In this document: one piece after another, positions 20,562-32,145 of the stretch
Position numbering within the stretch: position 1 is the first letter of the stretch
Layout of the letters: every line of letters begins with the position of its first letter
Assembly (NCBI GenBank): GCA_001465935.1
Contig: LNKV01000058.1
Coordinates: 1 to 64,000 of the forward strand
DNA: 64,000 bases
Reading direction: 5' to 3'
From: Clarireedia homoeocarpa
Lineage: Eukaryota; Ascomycota; Leotiomycetes; Helotiales; Rutstroemiaceae
Made by a program: the position numbers and the translations under genes
Notes under the pieces: model-generated
What the model was told of the DNA's origin: nothing
Database searches by the model: none
The model's input: the letters and a program-made list of their open reading frames with translations, nothing else

Positions 20562-22511
20562 TTAATACATACGTGCCACTGGTGCTCTCCATGGCTCTGA
20601 CGCTTCGATTGTCTGTACCACTTCTAGCTCTGGCTCATCTGCCTTTGGTACAGCCCTCTTACGCTTCCGGCCACATTTCCTCTTGCCCGTTATGACCTCT
20701 TCGGCAGCATGTGCCACTTCTGGCTCCGCCTCTGCCTCAACCTCTGCCTCATCAGCCTCTAGCACAGCACTCTTACGTTTTCGACCCCGTTTTCCCTTTG
20801 TAACTTCTTCCGCAGCACGCGCAACTTCTGGCTCTGGCTCTGGCTCTGGCTCTCTCTCGTCTGCCACTGGCTCGCCTTCGTCCGCCACTGGCTCGTCTGC
20901 CTCTGGCTCATCTGCCTCTAGTGCAGCACTCTTACGCTTCCGACCACGTTTCCCCTTGCCTTTTGAGACATCTTTCGCAGCACGCTTTTTTCTTGCCTCT
21001 TCAATGTCCTCATAGCTCATTACTTTCGCTTTCCCTAGTACGACTGATCTGGTTGATCGGCGAACTTTAGCTTCGTTATTCAGTTTGGTTAACATCTGAT
21101 TTCGATTTTCAAGAAGTGCACGTTCGGCACAGAGGAACGCACGTTCAGTAAAGGATACCTGGGCAGCATGGGCAAGCTTCTGCACATGCCTCTCAACACG
21201 CTGTATACTTGCCTCATCCAGTGTATGTACATCCTGTTTAATCAGATTATGCAGCGATGCAAGATCCTCTGCTGACACCGGCGTTGTAGGCGTTTGTGGC
21301 TCTTCGTCTTGATGACTAGAAACTACTTCTGTCTCATCAGCAGTTGGAACAGTTGATTGAGTAGGAGGCTTCGGTGTCTTCCTGAGGACTCTTTCTGGGT
21401 TGAAGGGAAACAGTCCACAGGCCGCCCACCCGGCCAAAATATTTCTCTTTGTGAATGCCTTGTCTCTTGCATGGCTATACAGAGAGGTGAAATGCTGCTT
21501 GCCAATTGTGTTCGCACCTCCTTGAAACAGCCTTTCAGCTTCATCGCGGTATTCGGCCTTCAAGCGGGTAAACACACTCACATCACAGGGTTGCAGCTTG
21601 TGTGAGGTATGAGAGGGAAGTCGACATAGGATAATGTTGTTCTCGAAACAAAACTCTAAGGCTTCGAGAGTCTCGTGCGTCCCGAAGCCATCACAGATCA
21701 GTACCCGTGGCTTCTGATCGGACTGTTCTCTAGTTTGAGGATCAAATATACGCTTGAGCCACTCCAAGCTGATCTTAGAGTCGGTGTATCCCGAGTCAGA
21801 GATTGCATAGTGCCATCCAGGAGTGGGGAATGTAGTCCAATTACTTCGATGAGTAGTGGCTGGCCAGATAATCATAGGTGACAAAAACCTACCGTTTGCA
21901 CTAATACACTCGATAGCGGTAACCGTTGTACGCTTAACGATTGCGCCTCTGTAGTCTCGTGTATCATCTTTACCCATAAGGACCTTGACAGAGCCAAGCA
22001 TAGACAACATGACTCCTGTCTCGTCCATATTGTAGACATTTTCTGCGAGAATGGCCGGATCTTCCAATAACTTTCCAATTACCTCAAACCAATGTATTAT
22101 CTTATCATAAATGTTATTCTCGTGGCGTTCCCATGCTATCGCCCTTATTCGTCGTGATTTGAGTATTGGATGACGCTTTTGGAAAGCTTGAGCCCAGTTC
22201 TTATTCGGAGGCTTGACTGCTTTCTTTGTTAAACGCTGGCGGACGATACAAAAGGCAAGAGACGGAAGACACTTGATTCGTACATGGTTCCCGAGGTCAG
22301 CCATCAGTTTCAAATACTTTGCGAGTGCTTGCTCCTCCGGCGGAGTGAGATACTGTTGGCTCTGGGCCTTCGCTTCTTTAGAGCGTCGCCCATGACGGCG
22401 ATGATAGAGAGTAGTCAGAGGGACTCCACTGCGTTTCGCTGTGGCATCATATGTTCGAGGCTCTCCCGGCAGGGAAAGCTCTGCCAGGGCTTTACTGGCA
22501 CGGTCGCTCAT
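20562..22511 (-). CDS. Pogo/Fot1-type transposase (649 aa), intact
   Basis: The start MSDRASKALAELSLPG (22511) is chosen over an upstream low-complexity extension. Order: a psq-type helix-turn-helix (YDATAKRSGVPLTTLYHRRH), a CENP-B/Tc5-like second DNA-binding domain (KNWAQAFQKRHPILKSRRIR), then a DDE_1 domain with catalytic Asp residues in NVYNMDETGVM, VLICDGFGTHE and KLQPCDVSVF. That is the DDD triad of the pogo group. The C-terminal third is hydrophilic, with three copies of a basic RGRKRKS-like motif (an AT-hook-like repeat) separated by Glu/Ala/Asp/Pro-rich spacers. The frame is open throughout, so the protein may still be made. Whether it is mobile or domesticated cannot be told because TIRs were not found. 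Confidence 0.8.
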   Translation of the reverse strand: MSDRASKALAELSLPGEPRTYDATAKRSGVPLTTLYHRRHGRRSKEAKAQSQQYLTPPEEQALAKYLKLMADLGNHVRIKCLPSLAFCIVRQRLTKKAVKPPNKNWAQAFQKRHPILKSRRIRAIAWERHENNIYDKIIHWFEVIGKLLEDPAILAENVYNMDETGVMLSMLGSVKVLMGKDDTRDYRGAIVKRTTVTAIECISANGRFLSPMIIWPATTHRSNWTTFPTPGWHYAISDSGYTDSKISLEWLKRIFDPQTREQSDQKPRVLICDGFGTHETLEALEFCFENNIILCRLPSHTSHKLQPCDVSVFTRLKAEYRDEAERLFQGGANTIGKQHFTSLYSHARDKAFTKRNILAGWAACGLFPFNPERVLRKTPKPPTQSTVPTADETEVVSSHQDEEPQTPTTPVSAEDLASLHNLIKQDVHTLDEASIQRVERHVQKLAHAAQVSFTERAFLCAERALLENRNQMLTKLNNEAKVRRSTRSVVLGKAKVMSYEDIEEARKKRAAKDVSKGKGKRGRKRKSAALEADEPEADEPVADEGEPVADEREPEPEPEPEVARAAEEVTKGKRGRKRKSAVLEADEAEVEAEAEPEVAHAAEEVITGKRKCGRKRKRAVPKADEPELEVVQTIEASEPWRAPVARMY

Positions 22512-23709
22512 AGGCACATACCTCCGTACCTTACATACGGAGGTAGAGATGGGAATGGGGAGGGAGTGGCAACTGGAGTGGCAACTGGAACTGGGACAGG
22601 ACTGGACGCGTGGTCGGTGGAAACTTCTAGAAGAACGCCACATAACGCCACAATACCAAACATGGGTGCTAGCCTGCGGCTCACACGAAGCCTTCGAAAT
22701 TGATTAGAATATTGGAATTGGAATAATGTTGAAAGGCGTCAGAATGACGGTTGGCAAGTGCTAAGTGGATGATATCGACAAAGTTTCAGGCGTGGCGCGT
22801 AGACAGCCACAGACTGCCCAAGCAAACACGTGACATATAATCAAAAACAGCAAAGTGAGATTTACTGGACATGATTGCTGAGGTAAGCGAGCGGAAGCTC
22901 CGTCACTTCAGAGGAATAACCCACTCGTGACCGGGGACTAGGGATTAGAAGATCCACTTAGACCTTGTTAGCAAAGTTTGAGCTTCATTGAACAAGACAG
23001 GGGAGACACCACACCGGAAGGATGAGATTGGGTCGATGGCCCCAGAAAGATCATCAAAAGCATCATTATTTATCTCCAGCTGGCATACGATTTCTTGCAG
23101 GACAGGGAAGTTTCCCGGGCCACAATGTCTTTCATCACGTGCCAACACACTCAACCTGCCGGATGGATTTCATTAGTTCGCTTCAAGTCTATTCTGGCCA
23201 GCATTCCTTCACCGGAACAACTTGATTCGCCCGCTTCTCATGGCTTCTAGCGACTACGCACTGCCGAAAACTTCACCGGAATGATCTTATTCGACAATAG
23301 GCCGTGTTTGACAACACATTAGTCCTCGAAATTGTGGTATCAGGGCTAATCAGCAGATTACAGGCATAAACGTGCACGCCCGCAGTCCTCGAAACTAAGA
23401 AGCAGACATACGGATAATCCTTATCCAATTTTGCGGACTTTGGGATATATATATTGGCCATACATTGACCCGCACCCATTTTCAGATCCTAACCTCAGTA
23501 GTTGAAGCACTGCTAGAAGCTCGTATCCCACGCCATCTTTCCATTGGTAAGTTCGCCATTAATGAGTATATTTTCGTTCGCATGGGGTAGATATTCTAAT
23601 CTTGCTTTATCTCACAGTTTTCACATCGTCAGATTCAAGTCCTCGAGTCTCTTAATCCTCCATTCCAAAGCCACATGATCCATTTGTGCGAGCTGTGTTA
23701 CCAGGAATA
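22512..23709. other. No supported gene
   Basis: Intergenic sequence between the pogo transposase and the Zn-cluster regulator. The part just upstream of 23710 is probably the promoter and 5' leader of the regulator. A short GT...AG pair between about 23548 and 23618 could be a leader intron. Nothing else was recognised. Confidence 0.35.
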
Positions 23710-26001
23710 ATGGCAGAACCAGAAAAAACCGATATTCTCGGAGGCTGTGTGAGCATATTTGAAGATATGGTGGATTTCGAAATGAATAGAGAGCACGATC
23801 TCGAATATCTGGATCCCACCTCATCATCATACTCATACTTCCCGGCATGTCCTCAAACATGGCCGGGACAAGCTGAGGTGAATACCACCAATTCAACGTC
23901 AAAACAGGACTCAGAGGAGCTCTTCGATTCCATAATGTTTGCGGACAATGCGATGTATGATTCCACCGACCTCAATAATCCCAACTTGCATGACCTCCAA
24001 ACACATGCGCAATTCGATCAAGTTTTCCCAAGTTCCCGGTTAAGCAATATCCAATGGACCCCAAATTACGGGACCATACAGCCCCAGTGCATTCCAGATC
24101 ATCCGTTGCAAGATGGTACCCTTTTCCAAACACAACTTCAATGCATTGGTGGTGTAGGAATTCCGTACATTGGCTCGGGACTCATAACTTCAACGGGTAC
24201 TGCTCCCGACAACAACCCACCGTTTCAGAACCTCCAGTGGAGGCCATCTGAGTATCCACCACATTCAGTCACGAGCCAGGTTGGTACTCAAATACTACAA
24301 ATAACCGGAAACTCAACAATCCAACCAGCGCAACCCTTATCATCCACATTTCCTTCCCGGCCTCCGTCATACCCACCGTTACGCCCAGTACCAACAAAAC
24401 CTGGAGAACAAATTAATATTGTTCGACAGAAGATGGTTGTACATCCACGAGCAGCGCAGATCATAGGTATAAAAGAGCGAAAGGGTGCAAAGCCAAGAGG
24501 TATAGTTCGACGCCTGCTATCGGAAGGGGAGAAGAGACTGGTAAAAGAGATGAGACAGATGCACGCATGTGCTCTATGCAGGATTAACAAGCTAAAGGTA
24601 TGCCTTTACCGCGCTAAAGTTTCCAACTTGCCTTGTTGACTTATCAAGTGCTCCCCCGGAATTTGTATGCGCTGTCTCGCAATGTCAGGACGACCGGAGC
24701 TAGCAAAGCACATCTGTATCCGGGGAGGACTGTATGTTTTCTGTGAGCAGATCGAAGGTCAGATCATACCTTTATATTTCGACCTTTACTTATAGAATTA
24801 GACCCATTCGCTACTGATTTGCGGCGCAAACGACTACCTCCACCTACAAGTCCCTCAGGCAAAAGGCCGAAGCTTGTCCTTGGAACGTGGATAATCATTG
24901 ATGGCAAACGAAAGGTCTGTTTCCCATCAAATCCGCTCCTAGAGATCGGAACCCAAGAGTGCGAAAACATGGAAGTATATCTGCAGCCTAATATAGGTCT
25001 GGATTTCAAAGGCATATCGCCATACCTGGTTGATCCAAACACGTTGCCGAGCACAACTCAACTTGATGAATGGACCCGGCAGCTCATTCCATTGTATTTC
25101 AACCTTGCACCTCACCTCACCAATTTTATAGATGAATTTCTCCTTCGATTCCTTGCTATTAATCCATCTTTGCCCATAGTGAGTTTCTCTTACACACTTT
25201 AAAATGATGACATTTGTTGAATTATCCAGCAACGTTTTGCAGATCTTACTCTCCGCATTGTGTCTCTAGGCACATGGATCACATACTCTCACCCAGCCAC
25301 TACCTCGGAATCTCTAAGAGAGTCAACAACTGAGTCTTCATCAGATCAGTTTTCAATTTTCGACTGTGACGAGTTTCGAATGGGCTATAGACTGTCTTGC
25401 CCAGCTCGGGACCAGATCATTGCTATTGCTGCAGAGGGAATTAAAGAATCCGAGAGGCAGTTATTGTTGGAGTTTGATATGATAATGAGAACTTATGGGC
25501 CAAACCCACAGGACATGGTTGTCATAGGACTGTGCCTTCGGCGGCTAGGGATGATCTATTGGAAGAACTTGAGGAGATATAGAAGCTATTCTCATAGTAC
25601 GTCACTTAATGCTGCTTCATCCAGTATTTCCAAATTCTAATATGGTGGCAGGTAGCTTTATCCAGCGGATAGAGAAGTCAAAGGCGATGTATGAAGCTCT
25701 TACCACTGGATACAGCATGGTATATCGGGGAACTACCTCGCCATATTCTCCTGAATGGCGTCTCGAGGAGCACTACCAAGCGTTTCATAATGATGAAAAT
25801 CTTGCAATGATATTTCTTAAGATTTTACAAGAAGAAAGGAAGAAATGTAAGCTCGGCTCCCTAAAATTCCTTTATTCACAGTACTGATAAATGCGAATAG
25901 ATCAGAAGTATCGTGATTATGAAGACTTTGAGATAGAGAAAAGATTATTTTGGGAGCGCAATGAGCGAAAGGGCCCAAGGACACGAAGACGAGAGAATTG
26001 A
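23710..26001 (+). CDS. Zn-cluster (C6-like) transcriptional regulator (680 aa, 6 exons)
   Basis: Exons 23710-24597, 24649-24757, 24796-25178, 25230-25596, 25652-25846 and 25901-26001 join in frame with GT-AG introns of 38-55 nt and end at TGA 25999-26001. A Pro/Gln/Ser-rich N-terminal half (about 270 residues, activation-domain-like) precedes a basic segment and the cluster HACALCRINKLK/CSPGICMRC. Cysteines lie at about 287, 290, 297, 302, 305 and 319. The spacing departs from the usual Zn2Cys6 pattern in the last position, so I call it C6-like. The cluster spans the first intron, which supports the model. The C-terminal half has mixed helical segments (LGTWITYSHPA, MVVIGLCLRRLGMIYWKNLR) and a basic tail. 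This late-positioned cluster is a recurrent fungal architecture. The regulated genes are unknown. Confidence 0.75.
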
Positions 26002-27203
26002 AACCAGTAACAAGCAGAGAATCGAAGGAGTTTAACAAATAAAACTGGCAGCTACGATACTAACCTCTGACAGAACGGTCGTCTGGAGCACCTGGGCGAT
26101 GCGAAGGGCTTAGACGGAGCTGGTACAAAACAGAAACACACAGTGTAAAAGAGTTAGATATAATAACGTGACCAAATGAACCCTGCTGAAACAACCCGGA
26201 ATGGAAAAGAAATTAATCCGTACGGAAGAACTTATGGCCGAAAGCCCGCCCCCTCTCTCTAAGCTTTCAGCTTATTTCGAAGGCACTACGCCACAGTTCA
26301 CGTGATAGGCAAAATACAAAATTACGACCGGTATTGCTCTGAATACGATATTGAGTCAGAACGATAAAATCTTAGCTCGCTTATTATGATACAGCATTTG
26401 GTTCATCTCCCACCTTTGTCCGGATAAATCCGGTAGACAGGTTTCTTTCGACTTTATATCTTTAAACTTTGGAGCTATAGTTAACCTTAATAGTAGCTCT
26501 ATACTATAGTCCCGAATTCCAAAAACAACTTAATAATCATTATAAAGCAGAGGGTAATAGCAATAGCAAGTTTTGATACTCTGAACAAAATGATTAACAA
26601 TATGGTCAAAATATAATATTTTTCTAATTGTAACTCGTGCCTAATAGATAAATAGCTAAAGAATAATAGCAAATAAATCATAGCTTTATAAATTAATAGG
26701 GTGAAGATTTAAGATCTTCAAATTAGAAATTTTTTCGGCACACTAGTTTTTTCGGCACGCACGGACGGACGTTAGTACAAGAGAATGGCTCCGGCTTAGA
26801 TTTAGAAGAATGGAACTGCTTTTCCCCCCTCTTTTGTGACCTATCTGGTGTAGTAGTAATGATGAGTGACTACCCTTTGAATCTCCTTCTACGCGTGCTG
26901 TTGGGATGCACGTACTCTCACTTCGACTTACTTACAATGCTATACACAAGTATCTCAGTTGTGTGTAAACATATTCACACTTACGGAACTTTGCCGGACC
27001 TACTCTACTACCATGAATATTCGTTTGTGCAGCCTACTCGCGAGCCTCTATCTTATTTCACTAACAGCTTTCTAGATAATATCAACTACCACCTCTCACT
27101 CACTCTGTCATCAATATCTTCTTCCCATCAAAACTCGCAGCCGGCGCAAAAAATAATACCCTCTCTGATTTGTAAGCAGAATAAACGGTTCAACGCCCTC
27201 ACC
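26002..27203. other. No supported gene; A+T-rich repeat debris
   Basis: An A+T-rich block (about 26480-26740) is followed by GGCACGCACGGACGGACGTTA at 26754. This resembles the terminal repeat of the element ending at 46298 (GGCACGCAGGGATAGACGTTA) and may be one end of a related MITE; its partner was not found. An ORF at 26859-27239 runs into a solo LTR and is not supported. Confidence 0.35.
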
Positions 27204-27354
27204 TGTAACGAAAGTGATATTTCATTCTTGGAATGCTAAGGTGCCGAATCCAGAATGGATTCAGCTGGACTAATATAAGAGATTTCTGCCGGGTGGTGAG
27301 GCTGTAGCCTAAAGCACTAAGCCAGTATAGCCGATTCAGGATCGAATCGTCACA
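27204..27354 (-). repeat. Solo LTR, family 1, reverse copy (TSD TCACC)
   Basis: The reverse complement begins TGTGACGATTCG and ends CACTTTCGTTACA, matching the LTR at 1637-1798. It is flanked on both sides by TCACC (27199-27203 and 27355-27359). Confidence 0.85.
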
Positions 27355-28022
27355 TCACCCCGCTCAACTGCAAAGTCGCAATTATAATAATGCGTATGAC
27401 CAAATGCCTCAACCTTGACTGTTCTACTTTTGAATCAAGTCTCTTCCTAAAAGTCTGTGATACCCAAAAAAACATATAATAAAAGAGCTAAACTGTAATT
27501 GATCGCTATAGAGCTCTATTTAAAATCTAGGGGTGCCGTCAATTCTCCTACATCATAAGCCCACCGGGCTCTAAATACGAGACTCCTCTTGCTCGATCAC
27601 AAGAGTGTTTAAATGCTCCATTTTCATCTGTTCAGATCAGAATCATGTCAGTTCTATGTTCTATATAGCACAATCAAGAAATCTAAGATATGTTTTACCT
27701 TTCGGGGGATATCGTCAATTTCTACATAATCGCCATTCAAATTGTAGACTGCCTTTTCAGGAATTATATTCTGAACGCTACAGAACCGGTGTATGTTCTT
27801 TTGCAACATCTTGATATCAGAAATGCGGATGGAAATTTCGCCTTTTTCACGGGTGTAAGTGATGCAGTTCTTATGGGTTTTGCATTCCTCGCGGGTGAAA
27901 GTGACGCAATTCTTATGGGTTATCTTGAACGATGTTGCGAATCCGGGGGGGTTTCCTGAAAGCAGCTGTCACCCAAACTTAGTAACCTTCTTAAAGCATA
28001 CCAGAGCAACGACGATCGTTAC
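27355..28022. other. No supported gene; short tandem repeat
   Basis: Two imperfect copies of a ~57-bp unit (around 27847-27935) encode TGVSDAVLMGFAFLAGESDA in one frame. I see no further support for a gene. Confidence 0.3.
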
Positions 28023-28481
28023 TTACATCAAAATGTTTTGATCCTCCTCTTCCTTCGCACAGTGATTGCAATAGTATTCCGGACGGAATACGCTGTTGTA
28101 ATTCACGGTAAAACTCCAAGATACCCAGCGGAATGGCTTGATCAAGGCGGGTGATAGTGCCATGAGGAAGGTGTCAATCGGGGGCTTGACTGCAATTTCC
28201 CAAAAGTCTATCCAAAGAAGCAACAGTTCAAGTAACTTCTCTGATCGGTTGAATATGATAGTCTTGAGTGATAAAACATCAGACGCGATATCGAGTTCTA
28301 TCGTGTCGTCATATTGGATAAATAAGAAAGCTCCTGCACAGAACATGCAAGAGCAGAAGGTGAACATGGACACACAAGTAAGGATACATAAGACGGCGAA
28401 GGGGTTTTTTGTGGTTGCCTGCGTGAAATAATCACGATCGTGAGAAAGATGTTTGTAGCTAATCATAGTGCTGGTTGACAT
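28023..28481 (-). CDS. Hypothetical membrane protein (152 aa)
   Basis: The single open frame begins MSTSTMISYKHLSHDRDYFT. It has one strongly hydrophobic Cys-rich stretch (FAVLCILTCVSMFTFCSC with continuation AGAFLFI) and a second hydrophobic helix around LLELLLLWIDFWEIAV, so one or two membrane segments are likely. The C-terminus is acidic after a CNHC motif. I do not recognise the family. It may be a true small gene or a chance frame; the membrane-like pattern and reasonable start favour a gene. Confidence 0.35.
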   Translation of the reverse strand: MSTSTMISYKHLSHDRDYFTQATTKNPFAVLCILTCVSMFTFCSCMFCAGAFLFIQYDDTIELDIASDVLSLKTIIFNRSEKLLELLLLWIDFWEIAVKPPIDTFLMALSPALIKPFRWVSWSFTVNYNSVFRPEYYCNHCAKEEEDQNILM

Positions 28482-29213
28482 TGAAGAGGGTTGGATTGCA
28501 ATTCGAATCCGCGTTAGATACTTTGGGAAGGGAAAATAATTTCCAAACCCGAATTCTGTGGATATTTATGTATAGTGGAGGTACGTAAGTTTATGCCGTT
28601 GTGACTTGATTAATAAAACACTGTCTCCAAGGTTTTCATGCAGAAAGTAAACGTACAACTTCTCAAGGCAGATTAAGATCTCCAACTGTACATTTTGTTA
28701 GTTATTCGCTGGGGATAATGCCTGATGTATACGAAGGATGGACCCTGATACTCCATCACCCGAGTATTGTATACGTCTACCTTGCCAGGGCAGACTAGCA
28801 ATTCTAACTATGCATTTTGTTAGCTATCCACCGAGAACATGTCGGATCGGTTGGACGGCTGGAAACGGCGTTGATACCTTGCAGGATTCTTCATCCCCTA
28901 AACATATGCGTCATTTCCAGGAAACGAGGCTTTTGCGGTTGGGGACCTTACTCTCCCTCCTGTCTAAGGAGGTGGCGAAGTCTTCGAAGTACAGGGAGTT
29001 GTCTCTGGATAGGTCATGAGAGGATATGAAGTCAATGCAATGCATTGAATGTAAATTCGTGTATGCGGTAGAAAATGTGAGATCATGGTATTTCTGAATA
29101 ACATAAAGTGGTCTCCCATCCTCCGGAAGTGATAGAAGTATAAGTATACTTCAGTATCTTTCTCCCAAAATTGTTGAGGTAGATTATTAGTGACAAAATT
29201 TCACCTCTTCAAG
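28482..29213. other. No supported gene
   Basis: Frames near 28738-29029 are open but show no recognisable domain. The last ~100 bases are presumably the promoter of the plus-strand gene starting at 29214. Confidence 0.3.
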
Positions 29214-30365
29214 ATGTTTTCATTCATTCCAGCAGAGATCTCAGCAGAAGGGGACCATTTGGCTTCGCAAAATGATGATACCAACCTTGAAGTATGTCAG
29301 CTTCCCGATACGACCGATTTCTCGATTGAAGATCAACTCGCCAGCGGTGCCGTCAAAGAAGTGCCCACAAACTGCTACAATTTCAATGTGGACTGTGAAG
29401 AAATACATGCTCCGTTTATGGCAAATATGTGAGTATACAAATAATATATGTTGAAATATTTCTGACCGAATCATAGCTTTGAGGAGCCCAACGCGACTTT
29501 TGAAATCCTTTCCAACTCAGTCTTTGGAGTAACAGAACACAAAAGTTCTGCGTATAGCATCCCAGATTGCTTGCAAAGCGAACAACCAATGCCTACATTG
29601 ACAATTCATCCACCTTGTCAATATTTTGCCACAGGAGATGCAAATCCCGATGAGGAAATTCACGGGATGAATTATGGTGATTACTTCACCAATATCCACC
29701 CGGAAGATTTCAATATGGGTTCAATGGCACATCAGAATGTGGATGAAAACGATTTACCTGCTTTAGAGGCGGCTTGGGATGTTTACGAATGGGGCAACAA
29801 CATATTGAATGAGGCTCTTCAATATCTTGGGGAAGTTGCTACGGACGCGCAAGGATTGGAGACAGCTGCTACGGACGCGCAAGAATTGGAGAAAGCTGCT
29901 ACAAACCAGCTACAACTCCTATCAGACCCTCAACAAGTGGAGACTTCATCACACTTCGAGGAGGAACTCATAGACGGGGACGCGTTAACGTTCAACCAAT
30001 TACCCAACGAAAACGTCAGTGTTCCATATGTTGCTATTCCAATACCAAAATCTAATGTCGCATAGGAATTGGAACGGGGACAACCTTTAAAGAGAAAGGA
30101 AGCCGTTGGGGGGGCAAACGTCCATATACGCAAGCTGCGTAGGAAAGCAGCATTAATTTCTGAGAAGAAAACAGCCCTTATGGCCTACCGCACAAAGGTC
30201 AGTTATGTAAAAGTTGCTATTTCATAATATCGAACGCTAATTGTTGCACAGAAATTTCTGAGAGAAGAAACTAATCGGAAAAGAAGAGGAAAAAAGCAGA
30301 GACATCGTTCTACAATGTATAATGCTATATTGTCAGGAGGCGTGGAAGAAGGAATCATAATAGAG
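29214..30365 (+). pseudogene. Putative regulator, broken by a TAG stop and a solo LTR
   Basis: Exon 1 (29214-29428) and exon 2 (from 29477) join in frame across a 48-nt GT-AG intron. They encode an acidic, Asn/Gln/Pro-rich protein starting MFSFIPAEISAEGDHLASQN. Two copies of a 12-residue repeat (AATDAQELE-like) occur at about 29840-29905. The frame stops at TAG 30063-30065 after PIPKSNVA. Beyond it the same frame stays open and becomes strongly basic (LKRKEAVGGANVHIRKLRRK), crosses a probable intron (30199-30251) and continues KFLREETNRKRRGKKQRHRS until it runs into the LTR at 30331. A basic region after an acidic domain suggests a former bZIP-like or other DNA-binding protein. The family is not recognised; the stop and the LTR both argue that it is dead, at least in its long form. 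Confidence 0.5.
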
Positions 30366-30591
30366 GGGTAGTCACCTGACTATGTGGGGAAGCGATAGGA
30401 GGGCGGAGGCTATGCGGAGGAGATGCGGGGCACGAGCCCTAGGGATCACCTTATTTAAGGGAGGCAGGAAAGAGAGGGGGGGACGGTAGCAATTAGATTG
30501 TATCTAAGCAGCACCCTATTATTAGGCTCCGACTATCCTACTACAATACAGATACGCTCTTGCGATTCCCTACCAAGATAAAACCCTAACA
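30331..30591 (+). repeat. Solo LTR, family 2 (TSD TATAT)
   Basis: A 261-bp unit begins TGTCAGGAGGCG and ends AAAACCCTAACA, flanked by TATAT on both sides (30326-30330 and 30592-30596). A second copy is at 57739-57999. It truncates the basic-region gene at 29214-30365. Confidence 0.87.
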
Positions 30592-32145
30592 TATATCAAG
30601 TACGGAGCAACATGAGGTTAATAAATATATAGGCTCCTAAGACGAAGAGCTACAGAGGATCAATAGAGATATATCGTATAACTATCATACAATATGCTAC
30701 AGGTATAGAGGTCATCAATCTTGGTCTGTTACATGTTACACTCCTATCTCTAGTTTGAAGGTACTTAATGAGAATGGGTCGACTGCACTATAATTCTACC
30801 GCTATTATTATATTCATAAGCTCTAGGTTTCAACTCAGAGACTAGTAAGCAAGCACTTACCAGATAACCTGAAATAAGCAGGTTGAATGAATTTCCACGA
30901 TATGATGGAAGATATGCAGTGACCATAATTTAAAGAGTCAATGATGATGGAACCCAAAATCACAGGAAAGATTCACTTCCTATGCGGTGTGATTATACCT
31001 GTTAGTCCAACTTCTTCAAGCTCTTGGTCAAGGCAGACAAAAGAATCTGGACAACAATGGGTATCGTCAGCTATTCACTAATGAGTATGCCTAATGCATG
31101 AAGATGACAGCAGCGCCACATTGAAGTTGCAGTTACTAGGCTCTTCTCGTCGGACTGCTAATCCTCCGGCAGAGTGCGCTTTGTTTAAGCACGCATGGGC
31201 AGCCGCACTTCGGCACCTCATGTTCTCAAAAAGACCTTGCCGCAGCAACAAGGCGCTGCGGCAAGCCAATGCTATTCGGAGAATGCTCTTATTCATGCAA
31301 CACAAGAGATGCACGAGACTACGGGGCAGAAGTCAAAAGCACAGCCCAGAATATTCCACGTCTTGCAGAAGTCATTCGAGAGCTTCCAATGGTTTTTGTA
31401 CTCTTTATTGCCGAGCTCTACTCATCTCAGGTCGAAGATTTCAATTCAATCTTATGTGTAAAACCAAAAGATGACGCCACACTCATGGAGTGACAACTGT
31501 GGTTTATATTGATGGCTGTGGTCCTGCTTCACATTATGTGTTAGTGTATAGTAGAGAGCTAAGCAAATGCACAAGTGTATGAGCAGATTAGCTATCTACA
31601 GCTAGTTCTCGTATAAATGTAAGTCACAAATAAAAAGTTGAGATACAAAATTGACAGGTTGTGTTTGGTAATATATTTTTCTTCTACCAAGGATTTATAT
31701 TGCTTGCGTTTTTGCCCGAGTTTTCTTAAGCGTTTGAAGAAGACACCCATAGAGTGGGAGCACGGATAGTATTAGGTAGGTCATAAAATAAACGGTACAT
31801 AGAGGCTTAATGAAGCTTTAGGAATGCCTTGAGGTTGCCGTTCATATAGGGCATGTTATAGGAAGTCAACGAATCTGCCTTTCCGCAGGTAGCTCATATG
31901 ATCACGAACAATGCTACTGCGCCTTCTCGATAGCTTTTACAGAACCTGCAGAGAGTACGAAGGTAGCCGCAAACATATTAGCTATATAACTCTCTATATC
32001 GCCAGTGTGTTTCTCACGTTATCAACTTCTTCTTCACTTGGCACAGAGGCTATATTCAATTTCACGCTCTGGTCACTCAACATCAATACAAACACCCCAA
32101 CTTCATATTCTCATAGTTGCAATAAGCCATCACTCTCAGCTCAAT
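30592..32145. other. No supported gene
   Basis: Overlapping frames at 31078-31493 are open on both strands; one reads IPRLAEVIRELPMVFVLFIA, but there is no consistent start, splice pattern or recognised domain. A decayed gene is possible. The right end is the promoter side of the exchanger gene. Confidence 0.3.

Noticed and set aside
20683..21015. Ser/Ala-rich plus-strand ORF
   Set aside because: Antisense shadow of the repetitive tail of the pogo transposase.
26859..27239. 126-codon plus ORF
   Set aside because: It runs across the border of a solo LTR and shows no domain or codon pattern.
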